Below are positions 33,755 through 41,600 of a stretch of 48,042 nucleotides of DNA, piece by piece. Below the pieces are notes generated by a model, which was given only the letters and a program-made list of their open reading frames with translations, was not told where the DNA came from and made no database searches. This DNA is from Prevotella sp. UBA4330 (lineage in GTDB: Bacteria; Bacteroidota; Bacteroidia; Bacteroidales; Bacteroidaceae): NCBI GenBank assembly GCA_002394385.1, contig DGTS01000013.1, positions 1-48,042 on the forward strand, read 5' to 3'. Numbering within the stretch: position 1 is the first letter of the stretch; each line of letters opens with the position of its first letter. Position numbers and translations under genes: made by a program.

Positions 33755-34831
33755 TTAAAATGGTATTTCTTCTTCGAGATCAAAAGCCTTGATTAACTTT
33801 TTCACACCTTCATTATCTGAATTAAAATCCTTCAGACTGATTGGCTTTAAAGTACTTTTACTATTCTTCCGTACGCAAACAGCACCAGGTTTTATGATGT
33901 CAAAATTTTCATCATTAGTACTTTTTCTTTTCTTCCGTACGCAAACTACACCCGTTTTATCATTATATTTCAGGAAAATGCTGTTCAAAGGCTTTAAGGC
34001 ATTCTTTTTCACAATGATTTCTATCCGCCCACACAGGTCTCGTCCTTTTTCATCTTGATAGAAGTGATAATACTCGGGACGATGCACCATCAAAATAACA
34101 TCTGCAAGCCCCTCAATAAAACTGGAGTTCATTAAATCCATCAACTGAGGCCGCTTGCCTTCAAACCCTTCCCGGTATTCTATTCCTCTACTCAACATAG
34201 ATCCTACTATAATAGGCACTTTGTTTAGATGAGCAAATTGCTTTAACGAAAGCATCACCTTTGCTACTCTATCAAAATCAAAAGGATCATCACCTTCATT
34301 GGTAAAATCTATCATTTGCAGACAATCTATGAAGATGATATGTACATCCTTTTCTCTGATACAATTCAGTGCAGTTTCAGTCAATTCGTTAAGTGGCAAA
34401 TCCAAACTGTCATGCATAAAAAGCGGTGCATCAAGCAAATCACCTAATCGCTTATCCAGCCTTTTCCACTCTTGGATTTCCAAATTGCCTTGAAACAAGT
34501 GCATAACTGGTATGTCACAGTACATGGCCAAAAGTCTTTGTACATAGTCAGACTTCATGTGATTCGTAGAGAAAGCCAATACGGGCAATTTGCTTTCTAA
34601 AATGATGTTTATCATCATTGACAGCATGAATTCTTCCTTTCCCATGCAAGGTCTTCCACCAATCACATATACTTTTCCTTTCTCGAAGCCACCTATCAAA
34701 TCGTCTAAAGGCTGAAAACCCGTGGGGATTCCCATCGCACCTTTTTTTGCAGCCCTTACCCGTACATCAGATAAGCAATCACTCAACATCTCCCGTATGT
34801 TGATATAGTCGTCATTCATCATCTCATTCAT
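33755..34831 (-). CDS. DnaB-like RecA-fold ATPase with altered Walker A
   Basis: 358 residues resembling only the C-terminal helicase domain of DnaB (IPTGFQPLDDLIGGF, about 35-49). Walker A reads GGRPCMGKEEF (58-68): the Thr/Ser after the Lys is Glu66. The Walker B region IIFIDCLQMI is intact. The region equivalent to DnaB SQLNR is SMLSRGIE and the DADVVLF helix is LADVILM. There is no DnaB N-terminal primase-binding domain. The C-terminal tail holds a 22-residue repeat with VCVRK twice, encoded by direct repeats at 33851-33880 and 33917-33946. It is unlikely to be the replicative helicase; a regulatory or accessory ATPase is more likely. Confidence 0.75.
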   Translation of the reverse strand: MNEMMNDDYINIREMLSDCLSDVRVRAAKKGAMGIPTGFQPLDDLIGGFEKGKVYVIGGRPCMGKEEFMLSMMINIILESKLPVLAFSTNHMKSDYVQRLLAMYCDIPVMHLFQGNLEIQEWKRLDKRLGDLLDAPLFMHDSLDLPLNELTETALNCIREKDVHIIFIDCLQMIDFTNEGDDPFDFDRVAKVMLSLKQFAHLNKVPIIVGSMLSRGIEYREGFEGKRPQLMDLMNSSFIEGLADVILMVHRPEYYHFYQDEKGRDLCGRIEIIVKKNALKPLNSIFLKYNDKTGVVCVRKKRKSTNDENFDIIKPGAVCVRKNSKSTLKPISLKDFNSDNEGVKKLIKAFDLEEEIPF

Positions 34832-34879
34832 CTTTGCAGTTATTAGGTATCAATATATATTACAATACAAAATCAATGG

Positions 34880-34910
34880 CAAAGATACGAATTTGAACCT
34901 TTGCCTCCAA
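34880..34910 (-). promoter_or_regulatory. Promoter of the DnaB-like gene
   Basis: On the minus strand TTG (34910-34908), 20 nt, then TATCTTTG (34887-34880), about 50 bp before the ATG at 34831. Good fit to the Bacteroidetes consensus. Confidence 0.65.
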
Positions 34911-34922
34911 GCAATTCTGCTC

Positions 34923-34939
34923 CGCAAGGCTTGTGAAAA
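34923..34939 (-). repeat. 17-mer intergenic repeat, copy 1
   Basis: TTTTCACAAGCCTTGCG read on the minus strand, just past the stop of the 458-residue membrane-protein gene. The same 17 bases occur at 36465-36481 and 45181-45197 on the plus strand. Confidence 0.85.
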
Positions 34940-34945
34940 GAAATT

Positions 34946-36322
34946 CTATTCCCAGATAACAAGTTTCCTATCCAAGGAGATTTTCTTTTCAAATCCTCTC
35001 CATCCATAGATATAATAGTTCTTTGCCAGATTGTCGTCAAACCTCGAAACGAACGCACTTCTAATCCTCGCACATTTTTCATTTATCGAGTTCAAGCACG
35101 GATTAGTCACATCTTCAATACTCTTCAGGGCGCGCTCGTTCAGTCCCAGCGGTTTTATCTTCTGATATATCTCCGCCAACTCTTTTCGGTAATCAGGCAG
35201 ATGCTTAAACAAGATACCCTCTGGATGGCGCAAGAACAACAGATAAACCGCCTTGTTTATCGGTTCCATCGGTATCTCCATATTCTGATAATCAGGAAGG
35301 ACGATACGCAAGTCCTTTGTGATGACAAGCCTGCTTAATCGAGGCTTTTCTTCTATATATTTCTCTAATATCTTAATCGGCACCCCTCGTTGCTTTAGTA
35401 TTTCTACTCTTTCGCGCACTTCTTCCAATAGTTTGGTCACCTCTTCGCCAAATTGTATGTCTGCGGTATCCTCTTTCTCCTGTTTATCTTTGAATCTTTT
35501 ATCGACACTGTAAAGTCCCGCAGTGTTGCTCATAAATACCTCTTTCGCGACATCCTCAATTTGCAACAGCAGATTGTCATCATCTGCCACCTCCAGAGGG
35601 AAATAATAAGCGCACAATGTTTCTGCACCATATCTACGAGTATTACCATAACCCGAAATGAGACCGTGCTTCATCTTAGCGAAGTCATCGGGGTGGCATA
35701 GTTCTTTCAACAAAAGGTCAGAAGTTTCTATATCTGGAATGTCAAAAGCGCCAATGTTCACATCAATACAGGGATTCCAATATTTTATGACGTCTTTGTT
35801 TCTTATATCCTTCAACTTCTGAGGAAGATAAACCACTCTGATGCCATGTTTAAATTGTATAACAGGATGTCTTCTGAAGAAATTATTCAGTTCCTCATTA
35901 TACTCATTCTCCACATATACTAAATCTTCCCATGTTTTATCTACGAACAAGCCTTTTAATTCAAATCTATCTTCACCATCCAAGAATCTTGGAAGTTCTT
36001 CACGTCGCAGTTCGCCGTTCTCGTATGCCTCAGCAATGCGTTTCTCTTCTTTCTCCCTTCTAATCCATTCCTTTTTCTTTTCTCTTTCCTTTCTGTAATG
36101 CTTAATGACACCACCATCTTCCTTCGACTCAGATATATAATCACCCAAATCGACAAAAAACCATATCACCAATATTGGGAGTATCAAAAAGCCCACCAAT
36201 AAGTATAACCATTTTAACTCTTTATTGGTGTGCCATTCATAAAAGAAAAGATACACGCATACAATAACAGAAAAGAGTGTGATTAATCCGCATACAAGCA
36301 GAATTATTTGCCATATAGTCAT
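34946..36322 (-). CDS. Two-TM membrane protein of unknown function
   Basis: 458 residues, not assignable to a named family. Two hydrophobic helices (about 4-28 and 38-58) are joined by a short polar loop, then a very charged helical stretch (KHYRKEREKKKEWIRREKEE, about 74-93) that looks like a coiled coil. The remaining 350 residues are soluble. The C-terminal 150 residues contain AVYLLFLRHPEGILFKHLPD and NEKCARIRSAFVSRFDDNLA, with a closing GWRGFEKKISLDRKLVIWE, a compact domain that I believe recurs in uncharacterised Bacteroidales proteins (memory, unverified). It has its own promoter-like box and is flanked on both sides by inverted copies of the 17-mer repeat. Confidence 0.75.
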   Translation of the reverse strand: MTIWQIILLVCGLITLFSVIVCVYLFFYEWHTNKELKWLYLLVGFLILPILVIWFFVDLGDYISESKEDGGVIKHYRKEREKKKEWIRREKEEKRIAEAYENGELRREELPRFLDGEDRFELKGLFVDKTWEDLVYVENEYNEELNNFFRRHPVIQFKHGIRVVYLPQKLKDIRNKDVIKYWNPCIDVNIGAFDIPDIETSDLLLKELCHPDDFAKMKHGLISGYGNTRRYGAETLCAYYFPLEVADDDNLLLQIEDVAKEVFMSNTAGLYSVDKRFKDKQEKEDTADIQFGEEVTKLLEEVRERVEILKQRGVPIKILEKYIEEKPRLSRLVITKDLRIVLPDYQNMEIPMEPINKAVYLLFLRHPEGILFKHLPDYRKELAEIYQKIKPLGLNERALKSIEDVTNPCLNSINEKCARIRSAFVSRFDDNLAKNYYIYGWRGFEKKISLDRKLVIWE

Positions 36323-36584
36323 TTCATTATTTCTTTTTATTTAAACATTCACTCACATAAAAAACTCTCTGTAAGTTTCATAAGTGCATAATCATAGATT
36401 CAGTATCTGACTGCAAATATACGATATAATTCTAAAAAGACCATGACCTATATGTTTAAATTCGTTTTCACAAGCCTTGCGGTCATTTCAGTCATTGAAA
36501 TAAAAAGGCGAATCAACACCTATCTTATTAACATTTTCCACATAGAGGCACGTACCCCTATTCCGGATGGGGCCTGTCAAAGAT
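36323..36584 (-). promoter_or_regulatory. Spacer with -7 box for the two-TM gene and 17-mer copy 2
   Basis: Minus-strand TATATTTG at 36414-36421, about 90 bp before the ATG, without a strong -33 box. The 17-mer repeat is at 36465-36481. Nothing else recognisable. Confidence 0.45.
36465..36481 (+). repeat. 17-mer intergenic repeat, copy 2
   Basis: TTTTCACAAGCCTTGCG on the plus strand; one further base (G at 36482) is also shared with copy 1. It lies between the two-TM gene and the cytosolic LRR gene, 104 bp past the stop of the latter. Confidence 0.85.
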
Positions 36585-38066
36585 TCAATAGATATCTGGA
36601 TTATACGGCGTGACCCAGTCCGTACTAACATAATTATTATTTGAGATGGTTTCCATGAATCGTCGTTGAGCATTCTTGAACGAAGAAGATACTATTATCT
36701 GTGGCTTCTGAAATTTAAAAAAATGATTATTATAATAATGCCGTAGTCTTATCATTTCACCTAAGGCATCAAACTGGGTAGAAGACAATATCTGTCCTGG
36801 TAAAGAGTGCAGATAATACATATCTTTACGAATTTCTTGTCGTTCTCGTGCATATTCTTCGCTTAATATGTAAAAAGCCGCATCATCAAGGCGACTGACC
36901 ACCTGCATGAAATACAAGTATTCTTTTTCGTAAATTTCGAAGAAGTCTGTGCTGACACCACCTTTCATTTCTTCTTCACTAAAAAGTTCAAGTTCTTTAG
37001 CGTGGGTATTACTCCTCCGGTAGTGTATGCCATAACTATAGCCTATGTGGAACATCAGTTTCATGCATAGTCTTACGATTTTCTTTAAAGACTGCACATT
37101 TATAGGATATCCATATTGCTTATAACGCAGCAAAAACTGATGCAAGACATCCCTTACGTCTATTCGCGACAAATTGTCGTAATATGTTACCAGCATCTCC
37201 TTGCAGTCTTGATCTTCCTCTTGATAGAAAAGTTCAAAATCATCTTCATATCGAGACTGCAGATCAAACCCCATAAATATAGTGTCCGTTATTGCCCTAT
37301 ATAGAATTTCCATTGGGCGCTTTTCTGGCGTTTGTTTAAGCCAAAATCTTATATGGTGTTCTATCAGTGCATGACACGATTCTCCAACATTGTTTACAAT
37401 CCCATGCCTACCCGTCTGGAGAAAATCGCTTCCCGACAGAGCATCGCCAATGATTTCTTCGTACAGGCGATCCCTAACTTGCTGGTAAATCCCTCGCAAA
37501 TTTTCAGCCTCCTTCTCAGCATCTGCTTCCGTAAGTTCTCCCACCATATACTCATGCTGTAGGTGGTCCATGATAGCCATCCTGTATAACTCATCTTCGT
37601 CAACATATACGGGCAGTCCATCGAGTTCGTCCCAACCTTCTAAGCGGTCAAGATCATCCATAGTGAATCCACATTCTTCATAGCACGACTCCGAAACGAA
37701 TTGAGGTGTCAAAAAAGTGAATTTCAGATATGCTTCTATCGGAATAATGGCATTTATGTTCAGATTGTAAAAAGGTTTTCCTTTAACCGAATTGGTGAAT
37801 GCAAGCGGGCTTATATATTCTATGTTAAAAGGGAAATGAACATCTATGAGGTTTTCGCAATCGCAGAAAGCAAAGTCATCTATTCCAAGCACCGTCTCCG
37901 GTAAGCGCACCTCTCTCAGGTTCGAACAACCAGCAAAAGCCATTTTGCCAATATAGCACACACCCCTCTGCATCCCATCCAGCGACGTGATGTCTTTTTC
38001 TACAGCAATAACCGTAGTCAAGTCTGGGCTATATGTGAAGCCGTTGATGGTTATAAAGTCTTTCAT
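36585..38066 (-). CDS. Cytosolic LRR_5 protein with large helical C-terminal region
   Basis: 493 residues without signal peptide. Residues about 1-100 carry BspA/LRR_5-type repeats (IGKMAFAGCSNLREVRLPET, then IDDFAFCDCENLIDVHFP). The rest (about 140-493) is mostly helical and acidic, with no recognised motif; it is long and well formed, with ordinary codon use. An LRR sensor on a helical effector-sized body is unusual because LRR_5 proteins are normally exported. It starts 113 bp after the coiled-coil gene. With the RecQ fusion next door it may supply recognition or regulation, but nothing in the sequence proves this. Confidence 0.75.
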   Translation of the reverse strand: MKDFITINGFTYSPDLTTVIAVEKDITSLDGMQRGVCYIGKMAFAGCSNLREVRLPETVLGIDDFAFCDCENLIDVHFPFNIEYISPLAFTNSVKGKPFYNLNINAIIPIEAYLKFTFLTPQFVSESCYEECGFTMDDLDRLEGWDELDGLPVYVDEDELYRMAIMDHLQHEYMVGELTEADAEKEAENLRGIYQQVRDRLYEEIIGDALSGSDFLQTGRHGIVNNVGESCHALIEHHIRFWLKQTPEKRPMEILYRAITDTIFMGFDLQSRYEDDFELFYQEEDQDCKEMLVTYYDNLSRIDVRDVLHQFLLRYKQYGYPINVQSLKKIVRLCMKLMFHIGYSYGIHYRRSNTHAKELELFSEEEMKGGVSTDFFEIYEKEYLYFMQVVSRLDDAAFYILSEEYARERQEIRKDMYYLHSLPGQILSSTQFDALGEMIRLRHYYNNHFFKFQKPQIIVSSSFKNAQRRFMETISNNNYVSTDWVTPYNPDIY

Positions 38067-38179
38067 TATCCAATTATACTTTCACTCTCATCGTTATGCT
38101 TGTCTTTGTTCCTAAGCACAGCCTCTTTACTTGTGTTTGCATAGCAATACACGAATAAATGGATATATTCCAAGAATAA

Positions 38180-38605
38180 TCACTTATTTAAAATAAAGAA
38201 CACAATAAAACCTATCGCAGCAATAGAAATCACATTTATCGCAGCAATAGAAATCACATTTATAATTATATTGTATTTCCATTTTGTCTGGATTTCTAAC
38301 AATGAATCCTTCAACTCTTCCGACGCATTCGAAAGTTTCTCGGTTGCTACATTTGAAGCCTTGATAACGGTATCCCTATCTTTCTCAAATGCTTTGACTT
38401 TTTGATCGTAGTCTTTACCTATACTATCAACAAGTTCCTGCACTTTGATTGTTATGTTTTCTAATTTTGTCACATAATCACCAGTTGTCTTGGTAAGACC
38501 GTCATATGAACCAACAGTCTTTTCTACTTGTTTTCGAGCAGATTCAATGTCTCTGAGTCCTTGCTCTAACTCTCTAAGAGAGTTGTTTATTTTCTCGTCG
38601 ATCAT
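38180..38605 (-). CDS. Tail-anchored coiled-coil protein
   Basis: 141 residues: a long helix with heptad-like pattern (about 1-105; many Glu, Lys, Leu) and a single C-terminal membrane segment (about 112-139, ending FIVFFILNK), as in tail-anchored proteins. The start ATG overlaps the stop of the helicase fusion (ATGA at 38605-38602), so the two are translationally coupled. The membrane helix contains an exact 24-bp duplication (38214-38237 and 38238-38261) giving NVISIAAI twice, which lengthens the hydrophobic stretch. It may anchor the helicase fusion to the membrane or act as a pore-type effector. Function unknown. Confidence 0.8.
   Translation of the reverse strand: MIDEKINNSLRELEQGLRDIESARKQVEKTVGSYDGLTKTTGDYVTKLENITIKVQELVDSIGKDYDQKVKAFEKDRDTVIKASNVATEKLSNASEELKDSLLEIQTKWKYNIIINVISIAAINVISIAAIGFIVFFILNK
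38214..38261. repeat. Exact 24-bp tandem duplication in the coiled-coil gene
   Basis: Two perfect 24-bp units, in frame, encode an eight-residue repeat inside the transmembrane helix. Copy number could vary by slippage and alter membrane-helix length by 8 residues per step. Confidence 0.9.
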
Positions 38606-41600
38606 ATTTCTTGGTATTTTTGATTAATACTATTGAGTTCTGCAACATGCTCTTCCAGTTGAATGGCAAGCTGTATCTTTTCTATATATGTTTTGTCTTC
38701 TGGAAGTATGGCTGTATGTTGTAATAACAAATCCGTATATTCATTGAGGAGTCCTAGCTTTCCCTGGGACGCATACAATCTCATAACTGCTTTATAGTCA
38801 TCATATAGTTCTTGCTCCAGCATCTCATTCTCCTGTTGGCCAAGGAACAAAATGCAGAATATATTCAGAAGGTTCAGCACAGGGTTCATTTCTGGGATAG
38901 CACGTCTGATTAGACGCACAGCACCTTGCAAGTGCTTGATATTGTCTACTTGCGCATCATTGTTGACGATATCAGGGTCAACCACTCTCATGTATTTTTT
39001 CACCAAGCAGAAATCAGATATTTCACTCTCGCTATGAATATCATGGTTGGTATCGTCTTTCAGTGAGAATGGAACCTCCTGACCTACGTTAGAGTCATAT
39101 GTAACGAAGCCTTCTCTTGCATATTTCGAGTTGAAATAATAATAGATGAAGTCCTTTAGGTCCTCATTAGTCTCTTTCCAATCTTTACCTGAGTTAATGG
39201 CCATATTGCAGAACTGCTCCATATCCAATATGCCTCTGGCTCTCTTGTCAGCAATGCTCCTATATATAAAAGATGTAAGGTGCTTTAAGCATGCCATAAT
39301 AACACCTTCAGTAACGGCCATATGCTTAGCTTCATCAATCATGATGTCCACCCTGTCTTCGGAATAATATTTCCGATAATAGGAGCGAAGATAATCATAA
39401 TATTTATATTCTTCTTGACATACAGAAACTATACGAAATTCTTCTTTCTTATAATTCTCTGTAAAGTCATCAATGAGGCCAATTACGCACATCCGATATA
39501 TGGCTTTTTGAATAGCATCTTTGTATTGAGCATATCCATAACCATATTTATTAGAATTCCTATTCCTTCGTACTGAAGGTGTTTCAAATATTGGCAATAA
39601 ACGTGCTTGTAATTGCTGATTATAGTGATTCAGCAATTGTACATCCTCATGGTATGATATGTAATAAGTAAGGCGTTCGTTCGGATACTTCTCTATACAC
39701 TTTTGCAAGGTCTTTAACATTCCTTGAGAATTCCCATATCCAGATGTTTTATGATTAATTCCCCAAAATTCTTCATTAGTAAATCTCATTGGTAAGCAAG
39801 AAAGTAACATTTGCATTACAAATAATTCAAAATCCTCCCCTAAAAAATTTGCATCGTAGAAAAATTTGTTTACCTCATAATCTGCGGAATGCTGTTGAAT
39901 TAATCTCGTCCTGATATTTTGAATTTGAAATTGCTTGTCAGCATACATTATAGTAGCCAATGCCACTTTTTTATCTCGTCCTGCACGTCCTGCCTCTTGG
40001 ACAAACGACTCTAATGATCCTGGGTAATTCATATGGATAGTTAGACGGATATCTGATTTGTCTATGCCCATACCAAAAGCCTTTGTCGCAACCATTAAAT
40101 TTGTCTCACCAGAGAGAAATTCATCCTGACAAGAAGTATCATCACCACCTTTATAAGTAGAAATTCTTTCTTTTTCAATACCTTTTTCTATTAGTTTTTT
40201 TGCAACCGATGGAACGCTTAAGGTAACGGGGGGATTATTATCTTTTCCTGCTCTGGGACAAAATACGATACCTGCGGTATCAGTACCTTTGACCGAATAC
40301 CATTTTTCATTAACATTAATAGATATATCTGTCGAATTAATTTCTTCTATTTTCTCAACATCTGTTATATTTTCTCTTTCATAGAATCGCTTCTTAATGG
40401 CTCTTACGCAATTATCATCTTGTATTTCCTTTATTTTCTCTGTTACTTCATTAATGATGTCAAGCAACAAATTCTCTTTTATGTCACCAACCTCCCATGT
40501 ATTGTGGGCAGCAGATGCATCTACAGGATATACATAGTACTGTAATTCCAGTCTATTCGTGTTCTCGTACCTGACGGTAGCGTCGTCTTCTAATGAATAA
40601 GAGTTGCTGCCAGACAATTCACGTTCAACATCTGCGAGTACGTCAAACGAGGCCGTTGCTGTTAGTCCAAACAGGGAAATATGGTTGTCTGCACCTTCAA
40701 CTTCTTTCGGAAGCACGTAGTTGTAAAGGTTCCTTCCCAAATGGAGATAAGCCAATCTGAAGTCATGTCCCCACTCAGAAACACAGTGTACCTCGTCAAT
40801 CACCCCATAGGCAAAGAATATGTCTGATTCACGCATGGAGCGTAGAACCTCCCTGAACCTGTGTATGCTCAGTCGCTCCGGCGACAAGAACATGATTTGT
40901 ATTTGAGATCCTGTAAGTGCATTTTCTCTTCGTTCCCTTTCCTCTCTATCCTTGGTAATGTCGCCGTTGATGTACGAAATACAGTCCACACCCGTTTTGA
41001 GCAAACCGTCATATTGGTCTTTCATCAATCCTTTCAATGGATCAACGACCAAGGTAACTCCTGGCTGTAGCATTGCAGCCAACTGATAAGTAAGAGATTT
41101 ACCTCCTCCCGTAGGCAACAGACCAATGACACTCTTCAGTTGCAATGCACGGCTAAGAATAGGAAGCTGGCCTGGTCTGAAGTCTTTCTTTCTGAATATA
41201 AGGTTAAGGAAATATCTCAGATGTTCACAAACCTCTTCGATATTGTGATAATTGCCCTGCACGTCCCTATCAACGAGAGGCTTATACTTAATTCTTTCAG
41301 TTGTATAGAGAAACCTCTCCGCATATACAGTCTTCGATGACCGGACAATGAAGTAGCAGTCGTTTTCTGCCTTGTATTTCGAGAATACAACCTCTTCTGG
41401 ATTGCAGATCTGGTCAATAGAGACATCAATGATGGCGTCATAAGTTATCTCAGTCCTTGCCTCCTTTTGGCCATGAATGTTAATGGCGGGCAGTGTCATT
41501 CCACCGTAATCCTGTGTCATGGCAATGATATGATGATATAATTCAGCAAAATCGTTAAGGGCAAGTTTGGCCACCGATGTATCATCTTCAATGATGAGAA

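Noticed and set aside
33755..34831. Replicative helicase dnaB
   Set aside because: No N-terminal domain, Walker A altered to GKE, and an accessory context.
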